The notes under the pieces are model-generated. The model saw only the letters and a program-made list of their open reading frames with translations. It did no database searches and had not been told where the DNA came from. A stretch of DNA of 7,722 nucleotides from an uncultured Taibaiella sp. (GTDB taxonomy: Bacteria; Bacteroidota; Bacteroidia; Chitinophagales; Chitinophagaceae). Location: NCBI GenBank assembly GCA_946886975.1, contig CAMPJV010000114.1, positions 1 through 7,722 of the forward strand, read 5' to 3'. Position numbers and translations under genes: made by a program. This document shows positions 1 to 6,153 of the stretch, in pieces. Position 1 is the first letter of the stretch. Every line of letters starts with the position of its first letter.

Positions 1-183
1 CCCTTATTCAGAGTACTCACCACACTCGGTGAGACCACCGAGGGAAAGACCCTGCTCATATTCAGAATGCAGTTTGCTTCTAAAGAAGAGTGTGATAAAA
101 TAAGAAAGTTCGCTCCAGAGAAGAACGAAGAGAACTTTGACAAGCTTGAAGCTATACTTGGAATTACCTATACAGCAGGTTGA
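1..183 (+). CDS. SRPBCC / AHSA1-like domain protein, C-terminal fragment
   Basis: Frame 1 is open from the first base to a TGA at 181-183 and gives 60 residues; the gene starts upstream of the window. The fragment reads as the end of a START-like (SRPBCC, AHSA1) fold: a beta-hairpin with GETTEGKTLLIFRMQF, then the helix-forming stretch ASKEECDKIRKFAPEKNEEN and FDKLEAIL, which matches the usual last helix of this family (typically ...NEQNFDRLEA...). AHSA1-like SRPBCC proteins are cytosolic and have a hydrophobic ligand cavity; most small bacterial members have no known ligand, and none can be inferred here. The only longer reading in this stretch on the other strand (down to base 4) has no recognisable features and is taken as a shadow. 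The family call rests on pattern recognition of a short C-terminus, so the subfamily is uncertain. Confidence 0.68.
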   Translation, partial: PLFRVLTTLGETTEGKTLLIFRMQFASKEECDKIRKFAPEKNEENFDKLEAILGITYTAG

Positions 184-236
184 ATATTTAGATAGAGTTG
201 AGAAGAAAGCTCCCCAACCGTAGCCCGGTCCCTTGC

Positions 237-271
237 AAAAAGTAAAAAGCCTCCCACGATGTGGAAGGCTT
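237..271 (-). terminator. Hairpin terminator reading on the minus strand
   Basis: Arms 247-257 and 261-271 pair over 11 positions with one C/A mismatch (253 with 265) around a 3-base loop. On the minus strand the hairpin is followed by TTTACTTTTTGC (246 down to about 235), a normal rho-independent tail. On the plus strand no T-run follows, so it is not well placed to end the SRPBCC gene. There is no minus-strand gene immediately upstream of it now, only the tRNA-3'-like sequence at 270-301. Its arrangement resembles that of the tRNA-Lys terminator at 2743-2767. Confidence 0.55.
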
Positions 272-301
272 CTGTGAATCGGATTGGACATTTCTCGAAC
301 C
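270..301 (-). repeat. tRNA-3'-end-like sequence, copy A
   Basis: Read on the minus strand this contains GGTTCGAGA, like a tRNA T-loop, and ends in TTCACAGAA, directly followed by a hairpin terminator. On the plus strand it runs TTCTGTGA, 17 bases, TCGAACC. Copy B at 1944-1975 has the same two blocks at exactly the same spacing. The intact tRNA-Lys at 2777-2849 has the same blocks 12 bases apart. No D-arm, anticodon arm or matching acceptor 5' strand is visible further along (302-360), so this is not a functional tRNA. It is either a relic of a tRNA 3' end or a tRNA-mimicking repeat. Confidence 0.45.
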
Positions 302-338
302 AGCTCTTAACCGATAAAGGATTATTAAGCCAGGTATA

Positions 339-346
339 TACTTTTG
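339..346 (+). promoter_or_regulatory. Candidate -7 element upstream of the SBBP gene
   Basis: TACTTTTG fits the Bacteroidota -7 consensus TAnnTTTG and ends 14 bases before the ATG at 361, so the transcript would have a leader of only about 10 bases. No TTTG is present at the expected 19-21 bases upstream; the -33 region reads ATAAAGG. The call rests on the -7 box alone. Confidence 0.35.
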
Positions 347-360
347 CATAAAGTGTTTGC

Positions 361-1869
361 ATGTCCCGCTTTTTGATAATTCTCATCATTGCTTTGTTTG
401 CGTGCCAAAGTCTGCTTGCCCAAAAAAAGTATGTGCTTGATTTTGGGTGTTATATTGGGGGCAATGCGTACGATCAGGTTCGAGACATTACGACAGATGA
501 TTCTGGCAATATCTATATAACGGGGGGCACTTCCTCTACCAATTTTATGACTACTCGGGCAGCCTATTCCGATAAACTGAATGATCGTGGCGTTAACGTA
601 ATGGATGCTTTCATAATGAAATTGAACAGTGATGGCAAATTGATATGGTCGACATTATTTGGAGGTCCGGAGTATGACCGGGCTTATGCGATAGAAGTGG
701 ATAACGGAGGGTACATATACGTTGCCGGCAGAGCAGGCAAAGGATTGCCCACTACTGAATATGCGTTCCAAAAATCTTTTGCAGGAGATACTAACGCTAA
801 CAAATTATATGGCAAACAGGATGGCTTTGTGGCAAAATTTTCGCCCGATGGCTCAAAACTTGTATGGTGCAGCTATTTTGGTGCGGCAGATAGAGGATTT
901 ATTCGGGATATGGCATTGGACCACAATAACGATATATATATAGTAGCTACAGAAGCGTCCGCCGACTACATGTACATTACCGAAAATGCCGCACAGACAC
1001 AAAGACAAGGAGGATATGACGGGGTCGTGGCGAAAATTGCTACAGATGGCAGCAGAGTATTATGGGCTACGTATTTGGGCGGCTCGGGAAACGATTTTAT
1101 AGGTCCATCAATAGGAATTAACAGCAATCAGGATATCGTAGTGTGCGGGACGACTAATTCAGACGATATGATGATAACGGAGCATGCCTTCGATAAAAGC
1201 TACAATGGTATGGAAGATGTATTTATTGCCACTCTAAGCAATAATGGTTCACAACTGTTACTGGGTACATATATAGGAGGTTCAGGTGCTGATGGAACTG
1301 AAACCCACAATCTCTCCATTGACAAGGATGATAACATTATTGTAGCTGCTACTACATCATCTGAGGATTTCCCAGTTACACCTAATGCTTATCAAGTGAA
1401 GTATGGTGGAAGTGGTGGAATAAACAGTGGGTTACGAACAAACTACCCTTTTGACGGATTTGTTGCCAAGTTATCCGGCAATGGTTCTCGACTAATTGCT
1501 GCGACTTATTTAGGAGGCAGTGCAGGAGAAGGATTGGAGGGTGTGGATACGGATAATGATGGGAATATTTATTGTGGTGGCAGTAGCTACTCCAAAGAAT
1601 TATCAGAATTCAATAGTCATTTTAAGAATACTAAAAAGCGTAGCGCTGACCAAATAGTGGCGTGCTTTGATAAAAACCTTAATCAATTAATAGACTTCAA
1701 CTTCCTGGGTGGTGAAAATATAGATTATGGACGTACGCTTTGTGTGGACAAGCATGGTAATATTCTTATTGCCGGAGAAACATCCTCAACAACCTTTGCG
1801 GTTAAAAATAGCTACAACGGCGGTAAGCAAGACGGATCTGTTGCTAAATTTCGTCTGGAAGAGCCATAA
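361..1869 (+). CDS. Secreted SBBP-repeat seven-bladed beta-propeller protein
   Basis: The 502-residue product has an N-terminal signal peptide (residues 1-20, hydrophobic core LIILIIALF, likely cleaved after LLA). The mature protein is almost wholly made of seven SBBP-type repeats. They begin near residues 31, 99, 172, 238, 304, 383 and 448, each with a Y/F-[LIF]-GG-type start, a D..GN.Y..G.T.S block and a DGFVAK.-..G..L.W.T block. Seven repeats fit a closed seven-bladed propeller, and SBBP (Pfam PF06739) is named for this fold. The role is probably extracytoplasmic binding or structure; no catalytic motif is seen. Two oddities stand out. There is no C-terminal type IX secretion sorting domain (it ends ...FRLEEP), although many larger SBBP proteins of this phylum carry one. 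LFAC at 12-15 could be a lipobox, but the hydrophobic stretch continues past the cysteine, so ordinary signal-peptidase cleavage is preferred. The ATG at 361 is chosen because the signal peptide starts there. The gene stands alone between two tRNA-like repeats. Confidence 0.88.
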   Translation: MSRFLIILIIALFACQSLLAQKKYVLDFGCYIGGNAYDQVRDITTDDSGNIYITGGTSSTNFMTTRAAYSDKLNDRGVNVMDAFIMKLNSDGKLIWSTLFGGPEYDRAYAIEVDNGGYIYVAGRAGKGLPTTEYAFQKSFAGDTNANKLYGKQDGFVAKFSPDGSKLVWCSYFGAADRGFIRDMALDHNNDIYIVATEASADYMYITENAAQTQRQGGYDGVVAKIATDGSRVLWATYLGGSGNDFIGPSIGINSNQDIVVCGTTNSDDMMITEHAFDKSYNGMEDVFIATLSNNGSQLLLGTYIGGSGADGTETHNLSIDKDDNIIVAATTSSEDFPVTPNAYQVKYGGSGGINSGLRTNYPFDGFVAKLSGNGSRLIAATYLGGSAGEGLEGVDTDNDGNIYCGGSSYSKELSEFNSHFKNTKKRSADQIVACFDKNLNQLIDFNFLGGENIDYGRTLCVDKHGNILIAGETSSTTFAVKNSYNGGKQDGSVAKFRLEEP

Positions 1870-1914
1870 TGTCTAAGTGTTAACATGGTTGGATATCGAA
1901 ACACGGTATAATGC

Positions 1915-1941
1915 TAAAAGCCGCTCTATGAGCGGCTTTTA
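1915..1941 (+). terminator. Strong, probably bidirectional hairpin terminator
   Basis: Perfect 12-base arms at 1915-1926 and 1930-1941 (TAAAAGCCGCTC / GAGCGGCTTTTA) enclose the 3-base loop TAT. The hairpin lies 45 bases after the SBBP stop codon and ends in TTTT on both strands, so it can close the SBBP transcript. On the minus strand it also lies just downstream of the tRNA-like copy B, the same order as tRNA-Lys followed by its terminator. Confidence 0.8.
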
Positions 1942-1943
1942 CA

Positions 1944-1983
1944 TTCTGTGAACCTCTTGGTACAAATCTCGAACCGTTTTATA
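1944..1983 (-). repeat. tRNA-3'-end-like sequence, copy B (left flank of GNAT gene)
   Basis: Shares TTCTGTGA (1944-1951), a 17-base interval and TCGAACC (1969-1975) with copy A, in the same position relative to a hairpin. The part from 1952 to 1983 also matches copy D (2671-2696): 11 of 12 bases at 1952-1963, then a 5-base insertion, then TCGAACCG, and TTTTATA against TTTATA. On the minus strand it reads GGTTCGAGA, 18 bases ending in the would-be discriminator A, then CAGAAT. The tRNA-Lys has 13 bases in that place. No other tRNA arms can be built here. Confidence 0.55.
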
Positions 1984-2006
1984 GAGAATTTGAGAAGATT
2001 GGGTTC

Positions 2007-2038
2007 TATGCTACGTTAGAAGTTGTTCATTAATTTTG
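2007..2038 (+). promoter_or_regulatory. Candidate promoter of the GNAT gene
   Basis: TAATTTTG at 2031-2038 is a full match to the Bacteroidota -7 consensus TAnnTTTG. TATG at 2007-2010, 20 bases upstream, is a three-of-four match to the -33 TTTG. Transcription would start near 2044, leaving a leader of about 65 bases before the ATG at 2110. The promoter lies inside the segment bounded by tRNA-like copies B and D, so the segment carries its own expression signal. Confidence 0.45.
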
Positions 2039-2109
2039 TTTGAGTCATGGATGCCGCAAGGCACTTATAGCCGCTAGTATTTTGTAACGCCTTAATTAGT
2101 AATTAATCG

Positions 2110-2610
2110 ATGGCTCCAATTTCATACAGATGTGCAACACATGAGGATATTAAGCAATTAAATGATTTGCGTATCGATTCCTATTCTGAATTTGAAAAAT
2201 CGCTTCCCAGGGATGGATGGGCAACCCTAAATGCAAGCCTGCATGATAACAGTAAACTGAAAGAGGTTTTAAGTAATTCGCGCGCTTTTGTGGGAGAAGT
2301 AGATGGCTGCATCGTAGGTATGGCCTTTCTGGTAAGTAATGGCAACCCTACAACTATATACCCCGCTGAGTGGTCATATATAAGAATGGTAGGCGTGCAT
2401 CCTGATTTCCGCGGGAAAGGCATCGGAAAAAAACTCACTTGTATGTGTATTGACAACGCACGTGAAAATGGAGAAAAAATTATCGGACTGCACACATCTG
2501 AGGTGATGGATACCGCCCGGCATATATACGAAAGTCTCGGCTTTACTGTATATAAAGAAATAGACAGGATATTTGGCGTGCGCTACTGGTTATACAAAAT
2601 GAACCTGTGA
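2110..2610 (+). CDS. GNAT-family N-acetyltransferase
   Basis: The 166-residue length is typical for a single GNAT domain. These cytosolic enzymes transfer an acetyl group from acetyl-CoA to an amine. The acceptor here cannot be told: small metabolite, antibiotic, peptide or protein N-terminus are all possible. The N-terminal block YRCATHEDIKQLNDLR (6-21) is the usual first strand and helix. FVGEVDGCIVGMAFL (60-74) is the central beta-hairpin. VGVHPDFRGKGIGKKL (94-109) is motif A, with the pyrophosphate-binding R/Q-x-x-G-x-G/A loop as RGKGIG at 101-106. LHTSEVMDTARHIYESLGFTVYKE (127-150) is motif B, including the common YESLGF. The ATG at 2110 fits because the domain starts at once; the preceding sequence is A/T-rich with no Shine-Dalgarno. 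It is a single-gene unit with its own candidate promoter, and no terminator of its own is seen before the hairpin at 2743-2767. It lies between two tRNA-like direct repeats, which suggests recent acquisition. Confidence 0.88.
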   Translation: MAPISYRCATHEDIKQLNDLRIDSYSEFEKSLPRDGWATLNASLHDNSKLKEVLSNSRAFVGEVDGCIVGMAFLVSNGNPTTIYPAEWSYIRMVGVHPDFRGKGIGKKLTCMCIDNARENGEKIIGLHTSEVMDTARHIYESLGFTVYKEIDRIFGVRYWLYKMNL

Positions 2611-2670
2611 CAGGAGAGTGTTTTTCGGTGCTTTGAAAGTATTCTAGTAGAATTGGGTAGTTGTAAATAG

Positions 2671-2696
2671 ACCTTTTGGTACTCGAACCGTTTATA
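2671..2696 (-). repeat. tRNA-3'-end-like sequence, copy D (right flank of GNAT gene)
   Basis: Apart from a 5-base and a 1-base indel it matches 1952-1983 at 25 of 26 positions. Read on the minus strand it has GGTTCGAGT and then ACCAA AAGGTCT A, which is exactly the tRNA spacing: T-stem 3' strand of 5, acceptor 3' strand of 7, discriminator A. The bases on the other side of the T-loop (AAACGG) do not pair with ACCAA, so only the terminal part of a tRNA is present. No terminator follows it directly. Confidence 0.5.
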
Positions 2697-2734
2697 TTTG
2701 AAAATGAGGAGCGTAAAAAAGCAACAAATAAAAG

Positions 2735-2767
2735 TAAAAACAAAAGCCACTGAATTTCAGTGGCTTT
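2735..2767 (-). terminator. Terminator of tRNA-Lys
   Basis: Perfect 12-base inverted repeat with arms 2743-2754 and 2756-2767; the realistic form is a 10-bp stem (AAAGCCACTG / CAGTGGCTTT) with a 5-base loop. On the minus strand it is followed by TGTTTTTACTTTT (2742 downward). It lies 9 bases after the tRNA 3' end. On the plus strand the T-run is short (TTTC), so it would be a weak terminator for the GNAT gene. Confidence 0.85.
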
Positions 2768-2776
2768 CATATTCTG

Positions 2777-2849
2777 TGATCCCGTTGGGACTCGAACCCA
2801 AGGCCCATACATTAAAAGTGTATTGCTCTACCAACTGAGCTACGAGATC
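2777..2849 (-). tRNA. tRNA-Lys (anticodon UUU)
   Basis: A complete 73-base cloverleaf can be folded on the minus strand. The acceptor stem is GATCTCG / CGGGATC, with one T-G wobble. The D-arm is GCTC-AGTTGGTA-GAGC. The anticodon stem is ATACA / TGTAT with loop CTTTTAA, anticodon TTT at 2816-2814. The 5-base variable loop is GGGCC. The T-arm is TTGGG-TTCGAGT-CCCAA, and the discriminator is A at 2777. The bases that follow are CAG, so the CCA end is not encoded and must be added after transcription, as usual in this phylum. Plus-strand reading frames across 2704-2972 are shadows of this gene. Confidence 0.97.
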
Positions 2850-2875
2850 AACCGTATGTTCTCTCGAACGGGACG

Positions 2876-2906
2876 CAAAGATATGTATATCCTCTTTTTC
2901 GCCAAA
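2876..2906 (-). promoter_or_regulatory. Promoter of tRNA-Lys (Bacteroidota sigma-factor type)
   Basis: On the minus strand TTTG (2906-2903) is followed after exactly 19 bases by TATCTTTG (2883-2876). This is a full match to the Bacteroidota consensus TTTG-N19-21-TAnnTTTG. The start point would be near 2870, about 20 bases before the mature tRNA 5' end at 2849. The gap to the end of the receptor gene (2984) has no convincing terminator, so some read-through from the upstream operon is possible. Confidence 0.8.
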
Positions 2907-2983
2907 AGTTTTACTTCATTTTTTAGGGAAACCCTTGCGAGCCTTTACAGTACTGGCTATACAAGCATGTGAATTACAATTAT

Positions 2984-5437
2984 CTAAAAGTTCACAACCA
3001 GTTTTACGTTCAGCAGCCTTGATGTAAGGCGATTAGGAACAGCGAAGGTTTTGCCGCTTGTCTGGTCCTGAATCCAGGAATAGGAGAGGGTATTCTGAAT
3101 CCCGAGAAGGTTAAATACCTCAAGGCTGGCCCAGATAGACTCGAGGTTTCTGAAGAAGCTATGCGATGGGCGGTTCTTTCTTGCGCCATCGAGCAAAAGC
3201 GCTGAGAAGCCTATATCTACCCTCTTATAGTCTGGTATCCTGAGCGTATCGCCATATCGCTGCTTATCGGGAGGACCGAAGGGAAGGCCAGTGGCATACA
3301 TGAGATTGATATGGGCTTTGAAATTCTTGTTATTGGGCAGGTAGTCTTCGAAGTACATGCCCAGCATAAAGCGCTGGTCTGTAGGGCGAGGAACATACCC
3401 TGGGAAGATGCTCGTGCTGTCATTTCCTGCAGCGTCCTTTATATCTATCCTGTCGTCTGTCACATCTTCTTCCGCCTTCATCATGCCTATGCTCACCCAC
3501 GAGGTGGCATCCTTGACAAGATCGCCGTACAGGCGTACTTCACCGCCATAGACATAGCCCACCCCATTGTTCTTACCAAAATAGCGGATGCGGACGTTGT
3601 CGTATTCGTAGGGCACTATATCCCATAGCTTCTTGTAATAGAACTCGGTGGTGAGCTTGAATGGGCGGCTATACATCTTAAAGTTGTAATCTGAGCCCAG
3701 CACGAGGTGCATTGATTTCTGTGCCTTCAGGTCTTTGTTCACATTACCATCGAGGTCTCTCATCTCCCGGTAGAACGGAGGCTGCGCATAGAGACCGCCG
3801 GCAAGCTTGAAGACGATATCGCGCTTCCAGTCAGGCTTATATGCCAACTGGAGACGAGGACTTATAATAAACTCGTCATTCAGCATGTTGTAATTAAACC
3901 GCACACCTGCGGACACTGTAATGCCCAGTGAATCATTGAAGCGGAAGTTGTCCTGCAGGAAACCTGAGAAGCGCGTATAGTTGAAGTCGGAAGTTGAGGT
4001 GTAAAGGCGCTTCATCTCGAATGCGTCGGGGTTGTAGGGTTGGTTGTGGTTAGATGAATCGCGACGCTCCCACTCATGCAGCTTATCACTAATGGAGGTG
4101 AAGTTCGCATCGACCCCCCAGCTAACGAAGTGCTTTTTGGCATCTATGGATCCGCGGTGTGCGATGTTGCCAACATTTACCTTCAGATAATTTCGGGCAT
4201 AGTTCTGGATGAGGCCTGTACCCAGATAGGTCTTTATCTGTCCGAAGTTCTGCTTTCCAAGATCTGTCTCCAGTTCGCCAAGGAGATACTCGCCAAGGAT
4301 ATCGTATGTCTCCCGTTCATTAGTCTGGAATCCCGAAGCCAGTAGCTTTAGCTTCAGTTTCTCATTAGGGTGATACGTGGTAGATATGCCGCCAAAGCGG
4401 GAGTCGAACTGGTCTATCTCGCCTCCCTGATAGAAAACACGGAGCTGGAAAGCCTGGTTGATTACTCCAAAGCTGGTGGTCTGCTCCTCGGGGTAAAAGT
4501 TGAAGCGGTTGCGGGCATAATTGCCTATCAGCTCCACTTCCCATTTCTTGCTAAGCTGGTAATTTACCAATGCCTGGAAGTCAGTAAAGGAAGGATTATA
4601 TACACCTTTAGTAGGTTGCGACTGGAGCAGGTATTGATTGCTCTTGTGGCGGAGGCCTATGAGATAGGTAAGCTTTTCGTTCTTAGAGGCACCTTCGAGG
4701 TGAATGCTGGCACCAAGAAGGCTGAGCATGACACCACCACTAAAGGACTTCGGCTTCTTATAAGTTATATCGAGCACACTGCTCATCTTATCACCATACT
4801 TTGCCTGAAACCCCCCAATAGAGAAGTTCACATTTGACACGAGGTCGGCATTGATGAAACTTAGCCCTTCCTGCTGGCCAGAGCGGACAAGAAACGGACG
4901 GTAGATCTCAAAATCATTTACGTAGACAAGGTTTTCGTCGTAGTTACCGCCTCTTACATTATAGTTGGACGTAAGCTCATTGTTGGACCCTACCATTGTC
5001 TTGATGAGGCCTTCTATGCCACCGATGGTGCTCGGCAGCTCATTAGCCTTCCTTGCATCTATCTGTACTGCTCCTGCGTCATAGCGTATGCGGTCATCCT
5101 TTACAGTGACCTCTGTAAGCGTATTCGCTTTCTTTTTAATGGTGACACTCAGTTCCCGGCGCTCACCGGCAGTTAGATTCACTGACTTCTTAACCAGTTC
5201 ATAGCTGACATTGGAGAATACGATAGTGGATTTGGTTCCTGCGGGAATCTCCAGCTCATAGGTGCCGTCTGGCTTGGTGGTGGTGCCAAAGCTTGTGCCC
5301 TCTACAGCTACTGTGACCAGCTCTACTTTATTACCCTGATCGTCTTTTACGGTGCCATGCAAGGCTCCGTTTTGAGCGAGAACAGTTAAAGACGAAAAAA
5401 GGAGAACAGTAACAAGACCGAGGTATCGCTGGAACAT
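2984..5437 (-). CDS. TonB-dependent outer-membrane receptor with N-terminal regulatory-like domain
   Basis: The 817-residue product has a signal peptide (1-21, ending TVLA before Q22). A carboxypeptidase-regulatory-like beta-sandwich follows (about 25-101: GALHGTVKDDQGNKVELVTV, then GTYELEIPAG). The TonB plug domain spans about 108-228, with YNVRGGNYDENLVYVND at 159-175 and GGFQAKYGDKMSSVLDI at 208-224. The rest is a beta-barrel of about 590 residues ending in the outer-membrane signature LVVNF with a C-terminal phenylalanine. Such receptors import a ligand across the outer membrane using TonB-ExbBD energy. The substrate cannot be read from the sequence. It is shorter than SusC proteins (about 1000 residues), has no SusD partner beside it, and has no siderophore or vitamin genes in view, so it is not called SusC. 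It is the last gene of a probable operon, 29 bases after rpe, with no promoter in that gap. The ATG at 5437 starts directly at the signal peptide. The stop is TAG. Confidence 0.92.
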   Translation of the reverse strand: MFQRYLGLVTVLLFSSLTVLAQNGALHGTVKDDQGNKVELVTVAVEGTSFGTTTKPDGTYELEIPAGTKSTIVFSNVSYELVKKSVNLTAGERRELSVTIKKKANTLTEVTVKDDRIRYDAGAVQIDARKANELPSTIGGIEGLIKTMVGSNNELTSNYNVRGGNYDENLVYVNDFEIYRPFLVRSGQQEGLSFINADLVSNVNFSIGGFQAKYGDKMSSVLDITYKKPKSFSGGVMLSLLGASIHLEGASKNEKLTYLIGLRHKSNQYLLQSQPTKGVYNPSFTDFQALVNYQLSKKWEVELIGNYARNRFNFYPEEQTTSFGVINQAFQLRVFYQGGEIDQFDSRFGGISTTYHPNEKLKLKLLASGFQTNERETYDILGEYLLGELETDLGKQNFGQIKTYLGTGLIQNYARNYLKVNVGNIAHRGSIDAKKHFVSWGVDANFTSISDKLHEWERRDSSNHNQPYNPDAFEMKRLYTSTSDFNYTRFSGFLQDNFRFNDSLGITVSAGVRFNYNMLNDEFIISPRLQLAYKPDWKRDIVFKLAGGLYAQPPFYREMRDLDGNVNKDLKAQKSMHLVLGSDYNFKMYSRPFKLTTEFYYKKLWDIVPYEYDNVRIRYFGKNNGVGYVYGGEVRLYGDLVKDATSWVSIGMMKAEEDVTDDRIDIKDAAGNDSTSIFPGYVPRPTDQRFMLGMYFEDYLPNNKNFKAHINLMYATGLPFGPPDKQRYGDTLRIPDYKRVDIGFSALLLDGARKNRPSHSFFRNLESIWASLEVFNLLGIQNTLSYSWIQDQTSGKTFAVPNRLTSRLLNVKLVVNF

Positions 5438-5466
5438 AGAACTATCTAACGTGGATTAAGTTACAT

Positions 5467-6120
5467 TTATTTTCCAACCTGCTTCAGCCTTTTTATTGTA
5501 TCGGCAGGATCAGCGGAAGAGAAAACGGTATTGCCGGCTACGAGCACATCGGCACCTGCCTCAATGATCTCTGCAGCGTTGTCCAGCGTTACCCCGCCAT
5601 CAATCTCGATAAGGGTGGAGGCATTCCGGGCTGAAATGATCTGCTTTAAGGTTCTTGTTTTCTCAATGGTCTTATGAATAAACTTCTGCCCTCCGAAGCC
5701 GGGGTTGACGCTCATCATACAGACAACATCTATATCCGTAATGACGTCCTCCAGCAGGTAAACGGAAGTATGAGGATTAATAGCGACACCGGCCTTCATT
5801 CCCAGTGCCCTGATAGCCTGGAGGCTGCGATGAAGGTGCGTTGAGGCTTCATAGTGGACGCTGAGCACATCCGCGCCAGCCTTCGCAAAGTCCTCAAAGT
5901 ATTTCTCCGGCTCTACGATCATGAGGTGAACGTCCAGAGTTTTCTTTGCTTTCTTTTTGATGGCAGAGATGACAGGCAGCCCGAAGCTGATGTTCGGCAC
6001 AAAACGTCCATCCATAACATCGAGGTGAAACCAGTCAGCCTCGCTGTTGTTGATCATTTCTATATCCTTCTCGAGGTGGAGGAAGTTTGCAGAGAGAACT
6101 GAAGGTGCGATTAGTGCCAT
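5467..6120 (-). CDS. rpe: Ribulose-phosphate 3-epimerase
   Basis: The enzyme interconverts D-ribulose 5-phosphate and D-xylulose 5-phosphate in the pentose phosphate pathway (EC 5.1.3.1) in the cytosol. The 217 residues are full length for this (beta/alpha)8 metal enzyme. Expected active-site positions are present: S7 in APSVLSANF; metal ligands H32 and D34 in FHLDVMDGRFVPN, H65 in DVHLM, and D174 in EIDGGV; D34 and D174 are the acid/base pair. The loop MSVNPGFGGQ (136-145) and the phosphate-binding GADVLVAGNTVF near the C-terminus also fit. It lies 33 bases after the TPR gene and 29 bases before the receptor gene on the same strand, so co-transcription is likely. No Shine-Dalgarno is seen; the leader is A-rich (ACATAAAAAGTACCAA), as is usual in Bacteroidota. 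Confidence 0.98.
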   Translation of the reverse strand: MALIAPSVLSANFLHLEKDIEMINNSEADWFHLDVMDGRFVPNISFGLPVISAIKKKAKKTLDVHLMIVEPEKYFEDFAKAGADVLSVHYEASTHLHRSLQAIRALGMKAGVAINPHTSVYLLEDVITDIDVVCMMSVNPGFGGQKFIHKTIEKTRTLKQIISARNASTLIEIDGGVTLDNAAEIIEAGADVLVAGNTVFSSADPADTIKRLKQVGK

Positions 6121-6153
6121 TTGGTACTTTTTATGTGTTATCTGAAGCTGAAG

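Noticed and set aside
12..15. LFAC lipobox-like motif of the SBBP protein (residues 12-15, encoded near 394-405)
   Set aside because: The hydrophobic segment continues after the cysteine to LLAQ, so a standard signal peptidase I site is the better reading. The start and end given here are residue numbers.
168..389. 73-residue minus-strand frame
   Set aside because: It runs through a terminator, a tRNA-like repeat and the SBBP start. No family is recognised, and stem-loop sequence inside a coding frame makes it unlikely.
2052..2063. TGCC-GCAA-GGCA hairpin in the GNAT leader
   Set aside because: Only 4 bp with a GNRA-type loop; too small to support a riboswitch or a defined regulatory RNA.
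2181..2495. 104-residue minus-strand frame inside the GNAT gene
   Set aside because: Shadow of the acetyltransferase, whose motif A and motif B are clear on the plus strand.
2599..2640. Terminator search directly after the GNAT gene
   Set aside because: The CCTGT-G-ACAGG palindrome over the stop codon and the nearby TTTC...GAAA pairing are too weak or cannot form a proper loop.
2861..2871. A further GTTCGAGA on the minus strand in the tRNA-Lys leader
   Set aside because: Only the loop-like 8-mer is shared. The spacing and the TCACAGAA block of the other copies are absent, and it lies within a normal promoter-to-tRNA leader.
2704..2972. Plus-strand reading frames of 44 and 70 residues (2704-2838 and 2760-2972)
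   Set aside because: Both are translations across the antisense of tRNA-Lys and its terminator; the residues PVGTRTQGPYIKSVLLYQLS are a familiar tRNA-antisense artefact.
4370..4837. 155-residue plus-strand frame inside the receptor gene
   Set aside because: It is fully antisense to a well-supported TonB-dependent receptor and shows no recognisable domain or start signal.
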